Origin: Dichotomocladium elegans
Lineage: Eukaryota; Mucoromycota; Mucoromycetes; Mucorales; Lichtheimiaceae
Length of the DNA: 64,000 nt
Direction: 5' to 3'
Assembly (NCBI GenBank): GCA_025716815.1
Contig: JAIXMN010000011.1
Span: forward strand, 992,001 to 1,056,000
A program made the position numbers and the translations under genes. Positions 21,966 to 34,102 of this stretch are shown piece by piece; positions within the stretch are counted from its first letter, which is position 1, and every line of letters begins with the position of its first letter. The notes below the pieces were generated by a model. The model made no database searches and was not told the origin of the DNA. It was given only the letters and a program-made list of their open reading frames with translations.

Positions 21966-22310
21966 CAGCAGTGTAACAGTACAGGCACTGTTGTGCGAGT
22001 ACTTACAAAGAGCGTCCGATATACAGCGTGGAGGAAGCGTGAACGCGACGAGAAGAATGATGATTATAATAATACAACGTGGGGATGCCCGACGTCACAG
22101 GGCATCCTTGTTTATATAGTAAACAGTAGCGGGGTAATTACAGTGGTATACATATAGGATCGTCGTACAGAGAAAGTGAGTGTGGTACATAATGTCGTCG
22201 CCGGAGATGCAGTCTTGATCGTGATCGTTATCCTTGTAGTATCTTGGTCGTCGGTCAAGAGTGACCCGTCACTGTAGCTACTGCTACAAGCAGTGTTCCT
22301 GGTTTATATG
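21966..22310. other. Non-coding flank left of gypsy A, possible LTR remnant
   Basis: On the minus strand a TATATAAACAAGGATGCC stretch near 22100-22120 looks like a promoter TATA context. A short inverted repeat (gggatgcccgacgtcacagggcatcc, 22082-22107, written here only to locate it) surrounds a CRE-like TGACGTC/GACGTCA core. It may be part of an unrelated LTR. No partner copy was found in the window. Confidence 0.25.
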
Positions 22311-22613
22311 TGTCATAGCCCTACTGTTCATAACACTGCGCTTCTACAGACAGTACTGAGCAGGGTTATCGACTTATCCACCTCTTCTACAGCACGTCTC
22401 GACTGTCCTCCCATTCCAACGTTACGAAGCCCGCTAACTGGTAATGATTGGAGGACCATGCTCGATGACTACCGCTTGTATCACCACTACCACCCTGGTC
22501 TGAAATCATATAAAAAGAGAGTTGTTTTTATTCAATAAAGAGGATCCCGTCTCAAAGACTCGATTTTAGCCCCTACGGTTTAAACACCTGCAACTAACTC
22601 TCTAACCACCACA
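22311..22613 (+). repeat. 5' LTR of gypsy A
   Basis: 303 bases, TG..CA. A TATA-like ATATAAAAAG lies at 22508-22517 and AATAAA at 22535-22540. The TCAAAGA at 22552-22558 is complementary to TCTTTGA at 22621-22627, just outside the LTR. Confidence 0.9.
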
Positions 22614-22661
22614 TTTTTTTTCTTTGAATTCGCTTACCTCTTTTTTTTTTTATCACGTACA

Positions 22662-25600
22662 ATGTCAGCTCCCTCTCCCTCCAACAACGACTTCGACCTT
22701 CCTTCCGTTCGCGCGGCAACGAGCGGCACCAACCAGCCGCGAAATGATGCACCTGTCGCCCCTGTGGTCGAGGCAACCCGCGCCACATCAGTGGTGCAGC
22801 AGGCTGTGGAAGCGGTGGAGTCCTTGCGGGGTGATCTCGCCCTGATAATGCTGCAACGCACGGCCGCCGCCCGGGCGAACGACCGGGCTGAGCACGCCCG
22901 TCTAAGGGAGCAGATGAGCCTGCTTGAGCAGGAGATCGCCGAACTGGAGTCGTCGGCACGCCTGCTCGTGAGTCCAGCCCCAGGATCGATATCCTCGTTC
23001 GCCGAAACCTCGAGCACTCCTTCCCTTCCTGGTGTTGACCGCTGGGCGATGCCCGCCAACTGCCCCGTTTTCCAGTGGGAAGGATTCGTCTGGCGTCCGG
23101 CGTCGATGGTCTTCGCGACCATTCAAGACTGCTTGCGTGCCTTTGAGGATATCCTCGCCGCAGCGGGCCAAGCCCCTGACCTTGTCTGGGCTAGGTACTT
23201 GCCGGTCCTGCTCTCGCCAGAGCATCGATCGTGGTTTGAGGAACACCTCCGCCCGCATAGCAACGAGCCCTGGTCGTTCGCTCGAGTGGCCCTCGAGCAG
23301 GAGTTTTCCGTTGACCAGACGGAGCAGTTAGCTGCCGCCGTCGAGGCAGTCATGGTAGCAAAGATGCTGCGTAGAGAGACCGTCGCCGAGTGGAACGGGC
23401 GGTTCCAAAAGCTGCGTAGGGACGCGCGTATGCTGGATGACAGCATTGCTGCCAATCGGTACCTCAACGGCCTCCGTCCTGACATCGCCGAGCGGGTCAA
23501 CATTGCTCGTGCCAGCCTGCCTGCCGCCCTCAAGCGCACCTCCCAGCAACTGGGACAAATCGCGCTTAACCTCGAGCGCAACTTTGGCTCCGACGTCTCC
23601 TCTTCCTCTCGCGCTGCTCCGCGTTCCTCTGCTGGACGGGACTCACCGTCTGCTTCAGTGCCGGCTGGACAGTCCCTCATGGACTCTATCCACGCCCCTA
23701 AGCGACGGGCGAGCACCTCTGGTAGCTCTGAACGATCCGGCCTGGAGGGTGGCGCCCCCTCTCGAAAAAAGCGCTGCGATGTCCATGGAATGGGTCGACA
23801 CACCACGGACGAGTGTCAGGCGCGGCGCAAGATCCTGGCCCAAGAACGCCAGAAGGCCAGCGCCCCATCTTCTGCGGCCCGCGCTCCCAGGGATGGGAAC
23901 AAGATCGCGACGTGTCGGTGGTGTGGTGGCGCCTTCGCTCGAGGGCACCAATGCCCTCCCAAGAACCTGACGATGCGGGCCCACCAGCACGTCAAGAGAG
24001 AGCGCTCCCCGGTGGCCGCTTCCCAGTCTTCCTCTGCCCGCTCCCGTTCCCGTTCGCGCTCCGGCTCTGTGCCTCGTTCCTCCCCTCGCTCTGCTCCTCG
24101 CACGGCTCGTCGGTCGGCCATGCCACCACAGCCCAAGTCCCCCGATGCCTTGGACAGCGAGCCTGAGGACATAGAGATGTCGGACGTGTATAACGTGTTG
24201 TACGGTCCTTCACACCAGTGTAAGCATACACAGAAACAGGACTTACCTTCCGCACATACACGCTCACACCACTTCCCCATCACAATAGAAGGCCAGCGCC
24301 TTTGGGCCCTGCTGGACACCGGCGCTACAGACAGCACCGTTTCCCCTTCATTGTGCGCACGCTTTGGTTGGTCCGTGTCTCCGGCAGCCGGGACCATACA
24401 CTTAGCTTCTGCTGGGGTTACTCTTCCTCGTGTGGGAATTGTAAATAAAAAGTTGGCTGTGAGCTGTAACCGTCGGACTATCTCCCATACTTTTGATGTG
24501 CTAGATTTGCATGGCGAAGTCGATGTGTGCATTCGTACTGACCTGATGAAAGCTCTTGGTATTCATATAGTAGGATTACCCATCGACTGGGACACTTCCG
24601 CTCTCGCGCACCTTCCAGAATCTACCGGAGATGACGATTCCGAAGTCCCAAATGATTCCCCTGCAGGATCGCCAACCGAGCACGCGAAGTTCATGCAGGA
24701 TATCCAACCCTTTCTCGCTGCAAACACAGCCATCCCTATCAACTCTTTCTGCACACTTCCAGAAGCAATTGTTCGTCTCGAAACACCGCCGGGCGCTGTA
24801 GCCTACCGGGCCCAATACAAGCTGCCAGCGACCCTCATGCCTCTTCTGCAGCAGCATGTCGACAAATGGCTTGCCGACGGTGTCATCAAGAAATCGCATA
24901 CTATCAGCCATTGGAACAGTCCGATCGTTTTCGCAAGGAAGAAGGACAGCGACGGCAACTATACCAAGTATCGCCCCTGTCTCGATGTACGCCAGCTCAA
25001 TCTACTCCTACCCGAAGATCGGTTTCCACTGCCCCACTTGTCAGACATCTTCGAGCGCACCGGTGGATCAACAATTTTCACGACTCTCGACTTGACGAAT
25101 GCTTTTCATCGGTTCCCCATCACAGAAGAGCACCAACATAAAACGGCATTCAAAGTCAATGGTATACAGTATGTGTTCCGGGGTGCACCCTTCGGCATCC
25201 GCTCGCTGTCATTTAAGTATCAAGCTGTCATGGAACGGTTGTTTTCCGACCTTCCTTATGTGTCACTCTTCATTGATGATCTTTGTGTCCATAGCGCCAG
25301 CTTCAAAGAACACGTTCCTCACGTACAGGAAGTTGTCCGCCGTCTCACGCGAGCCAATCTCATCCTCAACCGTGATAAGTGTGCCTTTGGACAGCGCAAG
25401 GTGTACCTTCTGGGATTCTGTATCTCAGCAGCAGGCATTGCTTTGGATCCTCGAAAGGTCGCCAACATAGCGGCCTGGCCCCAGCCCGCTACGGGCAAAG
25501 ATATGCAATGGTTCCTCGGTGCCGTGAACTTCCTCCGGGACCATGTACCTCGATTTGCAACGACAACGTGGCCACTGGACAGTTTGCGCAACGCAGGGGA

Positions 25601-27606
25601 TCTCTCGCAGTTGTGGACAGAAGAGCACACGCGCGCATTCAATAACATCAAACTCGCGCTTACGCAAGCTCCAGTGCTCTGTCATCCAAATTTGCAGCAC
25701 CCTTTCTGCCTAGCTACAGATGCAAGTGACGTGGGGGTGGGGGTATGCCTCTATCAGGTCATCAACAATCAGATTCGTTACATCGGTTTCAAGGCCAAGG
25801 CATTATCTCCCAGCCAGCAACGCTGGTCGGTTACTAAACGCGAGCTCTTTGCAGTCGTTTACGGACTTCGACAGTTCCGACACTGGCTCTGGGGACGTCG
25901 TTTTACCCTTTACACTGACCACGCTGCACTAACATATCTCCACACGCAACCGCTAGTCAATCCAATGATGGCTCGTTGGCTTGACGACCTGTACGATTTC
26001 GATTTCGAGGTAGTGCATCTGCCAGGTATGGACAACGTTCTGCCTGACGCCTTCTCCCGTCTTTTTCCTGCGGACAAAAGTCTGGTGGGGGGTAAAGGAA
26101 AGAGCAACGTTTCAGGCAGCACGTCACGGAACCTTATCACCAACGCTGCAGGCTCAGCCACACGAAAAGCCTCCTCCTCTTCTTCTTCACGTTCCTCTGA
26201 GAACAACACCGACGGTCATGCGCCCATTCTCGCACGCGCACAACACTTTGAGCCCGTCGACTTCATGACGCCTCCCGAGCACGAACGTACCGAATTGCTG
26301 CAGAAAGCGCATTTACTCGGTCACTTCGGTGCTGACGCAATCACCAAGTCCATTCACAGTGACGGGCTGCACTGGGCTAACCTACGCAAGGACGCCCAGA
26401 AGCTTGTCTCGCAATGCACGGACTGTCAACGCTTCAATGTCGGCAAACATGGTTTCCAGCCATTGCGTCATGTCACCGCTAAGTACCCAGGCGATCATTG
26501 GGCTATTGATCTTGGCACGCTCAACATTATGTCTGACAGTGGTAACAACTACTTACTCGTCATGGTCGACATTTTCACATGCTACTGCGTCCTGAGAGCA
26601 ATTCCAGATAAGTCTGCACTTACTATAGCACGACAACTGTGGGCACATATGATGGAGTATGGACCCATGCGCACGCTCACCAGTGATAATGGCACAGAAT
26701 TTGTCAACGACCTCATCACGCAGCTTGCAGATATCTCTGGCCTCGACCACTGCCTTATCACTCCTTATCACCCACGCGCCAACGGCGTAGCAGAGAAATG
26801 GGCCAGTCTTGCCAAGAACGCAATCGTCAAACAGCTGCAAGGCAAAAGTCAGAATGGGACATTCACGTCCCAAGCGTGCAATTCGCACTTAACATTAAGC
26901 ATGCCGCCATACATGGCTCACGACCTTTCTCGCTCATGTTTGCTCGTCCACCCAACGCCTTCACTAACTACACTGACTCAACTACAGGGGATAGCGCACA
27001 ACCTACAGTTGACTACGAGGCAGCGCGTGAACGACTTAGCGAGATGGAAGCGGTGGTTATACCAGCCATCCGTCAGCGCATGAAAGCCACCCGAGATGCT
27101 GAAAAAGCCCGCTTCGATTCGAATCACCGGATAGTTGACCCTTATCCAGCTGGCAGCAAGGTCATGATCCGCAACGTCACCAGCGGTAGCAAGACGGAAC
27201 CGCGGTATGAAGGACCATTCACTGTTAATGGGGTCAACAAGGGCGGGGCATACGTCCTGACAGACTCGACAGGCGCGCTTCTTCCGTTCAATATCCCGCC
27301 ATCGCACATCAAACTGATCTCGCAAGAACCAGTGCCATCCAGCCAGGACCACTATGAAGTGCAGGCAATCATTGATCATGATGGCACTCCAGGCAACTAT
27401 GTTTATCGTACACGCTGGAAGGGATACACGGAAAAAGATGACACATGGGAACCAGCGGCTAACTTCACAGGCACAGAACTAATCACGGAATACTGGCAGC
27501 GTCGCAACCCGAAAGCCAACACCCGTATACAACAGGGACTAAGGGGACAGACAGCTCTGGCACCACCAACGTCCACTCCTACCACTCGTTCAGCCTCAAA
27601 ACAGAG
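22662..27606 (+). pseudogene. Gypsy A gag-pol polyprotein (one frameshift, 3' end displaced by gypsy B)
   Basis: A single long gag-pol frame begins at 22662. Domain landmarks in order are: gag with coiled-coil character; a zinc knuckle-like C-x2-C-x7-H-x-C (CRWCGG...GHQC) near 23918-23960; a basic SR-rich tract; protease LLDTGATDS at 24307-24333; reverse transcriptase with FIDD in place of the usual YVDD near 25269; RNase H ATDASDVGVG near 25713; integrase HHCC zinc finger (CTDCQRF near 26415) and DDE core; and a chromodomain (27352-27490). A one-base deletion in an A run near 26844 (AAAA versus AAAAA in B) shifts the frame within integrase, so the copy cannot make full Pol without frameshifting. 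The last 67 codons lie at 33472-33673, beyond inserted element B. Confidence 0.9.
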
Positions 27607-27909
27607 TGTGGTGGTTAGAGAGTTAGTTGCAGGTGTTTAAACCGTAGGGGCTAAAATCGAGTCTTTGAGACGGGATCCTCTTTATTGAATAAAAATAACT
27701 CTCTTTTTATATGATTTCGGACCAGGGTGGTAGTGGTGATACAAGCGGTAGTCATCGAGCATGGTCCTCCAATCATTACCAGTTAGCGGGCTTCGTAACG
27801 TTGGAATGGGAGGACAGTCGAGACGTGCTGTAGAAGAGGTGGATAAGTCGATAACCCTGCTCAGTACTGTCTGTAGAAGCGCAGTGTTATGAACAGTAGG
27901 GCTATGACA
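27607..27909 (-). repeat. 3' LTR of gypsy B
   Basis: 303 bases, reverse orientation, bounded by the CAGAG duplication on the left and the element's 3' untranslated region on the right. Confidence 0.92.
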
Positions 27910-28035
27910 TCACCCCCCACCAGGCTGGATACAGCCGTGAGCTGTGTGTATGGTCCTGCGCTTGTAAGTTCAGTCTGGAAAAACCCTTTAAAAAAACCCA
28001 GTGGGAAAAAATTGTGGAAGGGAAAAGACATCGGC

Positions 28036-31000
28036 TTAAGCGCGTGGTCGTAAGCGTTTGTAGATGGCCTTGGTGGCAGCACTCTCAGTCCGGCGTTTGG
28101 CGAGCGTGGCGTTGTGGCCCGCTGACTGATAGCTCAGACGTGTGGCAGAGGGAACAGGTGCTGTCCGTGCCTGAGCATTGCGCGGCTTGTTGACGATGGC
28201 CTTCTTGCTTCTACTGGATGAGTGTTCAGTCGGCGTACTCTGTTTTGAGGCTGAACGAGTGGTAGGAGTGGACGTTGGTGGTGCCGGAGCTGTCTGTCCC
28301 CTTAGTCCCTGTTGTATACGGGTGTTGGCTTTCGGGTTGCGACGCTGCCAGTATTCCGTGATTAGTTCTGTGCCTGTGAAGTTAGCCGCTGGTTCCCATG
28401 TGTCATCTTTTTCCGTGTATCCCTTCCAGCGTGTACGATAAACATAGTTGCCTGGAGTGCCATCATGATCAATGATTGCCTGCACTTCATAGTGGTCCTG
28501 GCTGGATGGCACTGGTTCTTGCGAGATCAGTTTGATGTGCGATGGCGGGATATTGAACGGAAGAAGCGCGCCGCGGTTCCGTCTTGCTACCCCTGGTGAC
28601 GTTGCGGATCATGACCTTGCTGCCAGCTGGATAAGGGTCAACTATCCGGTGATTCGAATCAAAGCGGGCTTTTTCAGCATCTCGGGTGGCTTTCATGCGC
28701 TGACGGATGGCGGGTATAACCACCGCTTCCATCTCGCTAAGTCGTTCACGCGCTGCCTCGTAGTCAACTGTAGGTTGTGCGCTATCCCCTGTAGTTGAGT
28801 CGGTGTAGTTAGTGAAGGCGTTGGGTGGACGAGCAAACATGAGCGAGAAAGGTCGTGAGCCATGTATGGCGGCGTGCTTAATGTTAAGTGCGAATTGCAC
28901 GCTTGGGACGTGAATGTCCCATTCTGACTTTTTGCCTTGCAGCTGTTTGACGATTGCGTTCTTGGCAAGACCGACCCATTTCTCTGCTACGCCGTTGGCG
29001 CGTGGGTGATAAGGAGTGATAAGGCGGTGGTCGAGGCCAGAGATATCTGCAAGCTGCGTGATGAGGTCGTTGACAAATTCTGTGCCATTATCACTGGTGA
29101 GCGTGCGCATGGGTCCATACTCCATCATATGTGCCCACAGTTGTCGTGCTATAGTAAGTGCAGACTTATCTGGAATTGCTCTCAGGACGCAGTAGCGTGT
29201 GAAAATGTCGACCATGACGAGTAAGTAGTTGTTACCACTGTCAGACGTAATGTTGAGCGTGCCAAGATCAATAGCCCAATGATCGCCTGGGTACTTAGCG
29301 GTGACATGACGCAATGGCTGGAAACCATGTTTGCCGACATTGAAGCGTTGACAGTCCGTGCATTGCGAGACAAGCTTCTGGGCGTCCTTGCGTAGGTTAG
29401 CCCAGTGCAGCCCGTCACTGTGAATGGACTTGGTGATTGCGTCGGCACCGAAGTGACCGAGTAAATGCGCTTTCTGCAGCAATTCGGTACGTTCGTGCTC
29501 GGGAGGCGTCATGAAGTCGACGGGCTCAAAGTGTTGTGCGCGTGCGAGAATGGGCGCATGACCGTCGGTGTTGTTCTCAGAGGAATGTGAAGAAGAAGAG
29601 GAGGAGGCTTTTCGTGTGGCTGAGCCTGCAGCGTTGGTGATAAGGTTCCGTGACGTGCTGCCTGAAACGTTGCTCTTTCCTTTACCCCCCACCAGACTTT
29701 TGTCCGCAGGAAAAAGACGGGAGAAGGCGTCAGGCAGAACGTTGTCCATACCTGGCAGATGCACTACCTCGAAATCGAAATCGTACAGGTCGTCAAGCCA
29801 ACGAGCCATCATTGGATTGACTAGCGGTTGCGTGTGGAGATATGTTAGTGCAGCGTGGTCAGTGTAAAGGGTAAAACGACGTCCCCAGAGCCAGTGTCGG
29901 AACTGTCGAAGTCCGTAAACGACTGCAAAGAGCTCGCGTTTAGTAACCGACCAGCGTTGCTGGCTGGGAGATAATGCCTTGGCCTTGAAACCGATGTAAC
30001 GAATCTGATTGTTGATGACCTGATAGAGGCATACCCCCACCCCCACGTCACTTGCGTCTGTAGCTAGGCAGAAAGGGTGCTGCAAATTTGGATGACAGAG
30101 CACTGGAGCTTGCGTAAGCGCGAGTTTGATGTTATTGAATGCGCGCGTGTGCTCTTCTGTCCACAACTGCGAGAGATCCCCTGCGTTGCGCAAACTGTCC
30201 AGTGGCCACGTTGTCGTTGCAAATCGAGGTACATGGTCCCGGAGGAAGTTCACGGCACCGAGGAACCGTTGCATATCTTTGCCGTAGCGGGCTGGGGCCA
30301 GGCCGCTATGTTGGCGACCTTTCGAGGATCCAAAGCAATGCCTGCTGCTGAGATACAGAATCCCAGAAGGTACACCTTGCGCTGTCCAAAGGCACACTTA
30401 TCACGGTTGAGGATGAGATTGGCTCGCGTGAGACGGCGGACAACTTCCTGTACGTGAGGAACGTGTTCTTTGAAGCTGGCGCTATGGACACAAAGATCAT
30501 CAATGAAGAGTGACACATAAGGAAGGTCGGAAAACAACCGTTCCATGACAGCTTGATACTTAAATGACAGCGAGCGAATGCCGAAGGGTGCACCCCGGAA
30601 CACATACTGTATACCATTGACTTTGAATGCCGTTTTATGTTGGTGCTCTTCTGTGATGGGGAACCGATGAAAAGCATTCGTCAAGTCGAGAGTCGTGAAA
30701 ATTGTTGATCCACCGGTGCGCTCGAAGATGTCTGACAAGTGGGGCAGTGGAAACCGATCTTCGGGTAGGAGTAGATTGAGCTGGCGTACATCGAGACAGG
30801 GGCGATACTTGGTATAGTTGCCGTCGCTGTCCTTCTTCCTTGCGAAAACGATCGGACTGTTCCAATGGCTGATAGTATGCGATTTCTTGATGACACCGTC
30901 GGCAAGCCATTTGTCGACATGCTGCTGCAGAAGAGGCATGAGGGTCGCTGGCAGCTTGTATTGGGCCCGGTAGGCTACAGCGCCCGGCGGTGTTTCGAGA

Positions 31001-33114
31001 CGAACAATTGCTTCTGGAAGTGTGCAGAAAGAGTTGATAGGGATGGCTGTGTTTGCAGCGAGAAAGGGTTGGATATCCTGCATGAACTTCGCGTGCTCGG
31101 TTGGCGATCCTGCAGGGGAATCATTTGGGACTTCGGAATCGTCATCTCCGGTAGATTCTGGAAGGTGCGCGAGAGCGGAAGTGTCCCAGTCGATGGGTAA
31201 TCCTACTATGTGAATACCAAGAGCTTTCATCAGGTCAGTACCAATGCACACATCGACTTCGCCATGCAAATCTAGCACATCAAAAGTATGGGAGATAGTC
31301 CGACGGTTACAGCTCACAGCCAACTTTTTATTTACAATTCCCACACGAGGAAGAGTAACCCCAGCAGAAGCTAAGTGTATGGTCCCGGCTGCCGGAGACA
31401 CGGACCAACCAAAGCGTGCGCACAATGAAGGGGAAACGGTGCTGTCTGTAGCGCCGGTGTCCAGCAGGGCCCAAAGGCGCTGGCCTTCTATTGTGATGGG
31501 GAAGTGGTGTGAGCGTGTATGTGCGGAAGGTAAGTCCTGTTTCTGTGTATGCTTACACTGGTGTGAAGGACCGTACAACGCGTTATACACGTCCGACATC
31601 TCTATGTCCTCAGGCTCGCTGTCCAAGGCATCTGGGGACTTGGGCTGTGGTGGCATGGCCGACCGACGAGCCGTGCGAGGAGCAGAGCGAGGGGAGGAAC
31701 GAGGCACAGAGCCGGAGCGCGAACGGGAACGGGAGCGGGCAGAGGAAGACTGGGAAGCGGCCACCGGGGAGCGCTCTCTCTTGACGTGCTGGTGGGCCCG
31801 CATCGTCAGGTTCTTGGGAGGGCATTGGTGCCCTCGAGCGAAGGCGCCACCACACCACCGACACGTCGCGATCTTGTTCCCATCCCTGGGAGCGCGGGCC
31901 GCAGAAGATGGGGCGCTGGCCTTCTGGCGTTCTTGGGCCAGGATCTTGCGCCGCGCCTGACACTCGTCCGTGGTGTGTCGACCCATTCCATGGACATCGC
32001 AGCGCTTTTTTCGAGAGGGGGCGCCACCCTCCAGGCCGGATCGTTCAGAGCTACCAGAGGTGCTCGCCCGTCGCTTAGGGGCGTGGATAGAGTCCATGAG
32101 GGACTGTCCAGCCGGCGCTGAAGCAGACGGTGAGTCCCGTCCAGCAGAGGAACGCGGAGCAGCGCGAGAGGAAGAGGAGACGTCGGAGCCAAAGTTGCGC
32201 TCGAGGTTAAGCGCGATTTGTCCCAGTTGCTGGGAGGTGCGCTTGAGGGCGGCAGGCAGGCTGGCACGAGCAATGTTGACCCGCTCGGCGATGTCAGGAC
32301 GGAGGCCGTTGAGGTACCGATTGGCAGCAATGCTGTCATCCGGCATACGCGCGTCCCTACGCAGCTTTTGGAACCGCCCGTTCCACTCGGCGACGGTCTC
32401 TCTACGCAGCATCTTTGCTACCATGACTGCCTCGACGGCGGCAGCTAACTGCTCCGTCTGGTCAACGGAAAACTCCTGCTCGAGGGCCACTCGAGCGAAC
32501 GACCAGGGCTCGTTGCTATGCGGGCGGAGGTGTTCCTCAAACCACGATCGATGCTCTGGCGAGAGCAGGACCGGCAAGTACCGAGCCCAGACAAGGTCAG
32601 GGGCTTGGCCCGCTGCGGCGAGGATATCCTCAAAGGCACGCAAGCAGTCTTGAATGGTCGCGAAGACCATCGACGCCGGACGCCAGACGAATCCTTCCCA
32701 CTGGAAAACGGGGCAGTTGGCGGGCATCGCCCAGCGGTCGACACCAGGAAGGGAAGGAGTGCTCGAGGTTTCGGCGAACGAGGATATCGATCCTGGGGCT
32801 GGACTCACGAGCAGGCGTGCCGACGACTCCAGTTCGGCGATCTCCTGCTCAAGCAGGCTCATCTGCTCCCTTAGACGGGCGTGCTCAGCCCGGTCGTTCG
32901 CCCGGGCGGCGGCCGTGCGTTGCAGCATTAGCAGGGCGAGATCACCCCGCAAGGACTCCACGGCTTCCACAGCCTGCTGCACCACCGATGTGGCGCGGGT
33001 TGCCTCGACGACAGGGGCGACAGGTGCATCATTTCGCGGCTGGTTGGTGCCGCTCGTTGCTGCGCGAACGGAAGGAAGGTCGAAGTCGTTGTTGGAGGGA
33101 GAGGGAGCTGACAT
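28036..33114 (-). pseudogene. Gypsy B gag-pol polyprotein (two lesions)
   Basis: Same domain order as element A: gag, zinc knuckle, DTGA protease, reverse transcriptase with FIDD, RNase H, integrase and chromodomain. It ends at a TAA at 28036-28038 after KRLRPRA. Compared with A it has lost one G near 30285 (GCTACGGCAAAG versus GCTACGGGCAAAG), which shifts frame between reverse transcriptase and RNase H. It has also lost about 68 bases near 28573, between CCGCGG and CGCGCTTC, removing the GPY/F-like segment before the chromodomain. At A's integrase frameshift site B has the intact A run. Neither copy is therefore coding-competent alone. Confidence 0.9.
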
Positions 33115-33163
33115 CGTATGGTTATAAAAAAAAAAGAGGTAAGCGAATTCAAAGAAAAAAAAA

Positions 33164-33466
33164 TGTGGTGGTTAGAGAGTTAGTTGCAGGTGTTTAAACC
33201 GTAGGGGCTAAAATCGAGTCTTTGAGACGGGATCCTCTTTATTGAATAAAAATAACTCTCTTTTTATATGATTTCGGACCAGGGTGGTAGTGGTTATACA
33301 AGCGGTAGTCATCGAGCATGGTCCTCCAATCATTACCAGTTAGCGGGCTTCGTAACGTTGGAATGGGAGGACAGTCGAGACGTGCTGTAGAAGAGGTGGA
33401 TAAGTCGATAACCCTGCTCAGTACTGTCTGTAGAAGCGCAGTGTTATGAACAGTAGGGCTATGACA
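33164..33466 (-). repeat. 5' LTR of gypsy B
   Basis: 303 bases, reverse orientation, bounded on the right by the CAGAG duplication at 33467-33471. Confidence 0.92.
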
Positions 33467-33673
33467 CAGAGTACGCCGACTGAACACTCATCCAGTAGAA
33501 GCAAGAAGGCCATCGTCAACAAGCCGCGCAATGCTCAGGCACGGACAGCACCTGTTCCCTCTGCCACACGTCTGAGCTATCAGTCAGCGGGCCACAACGC
33601 CACGCTCGCCAAACGCCGGACTGAGAGTGCTGCCACCAAGGCCATCTACAAACGCTTACGACCACGCGCTTAA
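33467..33673 (+). pseudogene. Displaced C-terminal end of gypsy A gag-pol
   Basis: Continues A's frame from the CAGAG target: TPTEHSSSRSKKAIVNK through KRLRPRA and a stop at 33671-33673. It is identical in sense to the end of B. It is followed by about 125 bases of 3' untranslated region with a pyrimidine/T-rich run, then the A 3' LTR. Confidence 0.88.
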
Positions 33674-33799
33674 GCCGATGTCTTTTCCCTTCCACAATTT
33701 TTTCCCACTGGGTTTTTTTAAAGGGTTTTTCCAGACTGAACTTACAAGCGCAGGACCATACACACAGCTCACGGCTGTATCCAGCCTGGTGGGGGGTGA

Positions 33800-34102
33800 T
33801 GTCATAGCCCTACTGTTCATAACACTGCGCTTCTACAGACAGTACTGAGCAGGGTTATCGACTTATCCACCTCTTCTACAGCACGTCTCGACTGTCCTCC
33901 CATTCCAACGTTACGAAGCCTGCTAACTGGTAATGATTGGAGGACCATGCTCGATGACTACCGCTTGTATCACCACTACCACCCTGGTCCGAAATCATAT
34001 AAAAAGAGAGTTGTTTTTATTCAATAAAGAGGATCCCGTCTCAAAGACTCGATTTTAGCCCCTACGGTTTAAACACCTGCAACTAACTCTCTAACCACCA
34101 CA
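33800..34102 (+). repeat. 3' LTR of gypsy A
   Basis: 303 bases, starting TGTCATAGCC and ending ACCACCACA. It is immediately followed by gypsy C reverse-transcriptase sequence on the minus strand. Confidence 0.92.

Larger units (their letters stand above)
27602..33471 (-). mobile_element. Ty3/gypsy chromovirus 'B', same family as A, inserted in A in reverse
   Basis: Complete element 27607-33466 with 303-base LTRs at 33164-33466 (5') and 27607-27909 (3'). It is flanked by the 5-bp duplication CAGAG (27602-27606 and 33467-33471). The LTRs differ at one position that I can see (tggTGa/tggTTa), so insertion is recent. It interrupts the chromodomain-distal end of A's gag-pol. Together A and B form an inverted repeat with arms of about 5 kb. 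Confidence 0.93.
22311..34102 (+). mobile_element. Ty3/gypsy chromovirus 'A', carrying element B inside it
   Basis: The element runs from a 303-base 5' LTR (22311-22613) to a 303-base 3' LTR (33800-34102). Both begin TGTCATAGCC and end ACCACCACA. The internal gag-pol is interrupted by gypsy B (27607-33466) at a CAGAG target. The two LTRs differ at two positions I can see (C/T in GAAGCCCGC, T/C in GGTCTGAA), indicating a fairly recent insertion. The 5-base flanks (ATATG left, TATAG right) do not match. The right flank lies inside gypsy C reverse transcriptase, but the rest of C is not found to the left. Confidence 0.88.

Noticed and set aside
31244..31960. 238-codon open frame opposite gypsy B gag (and its mirror at 23816-24532)
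   Set aside because: It is the antisense of the GC-rich gag/protease region and occurs identically in both copies. No domain is visible.
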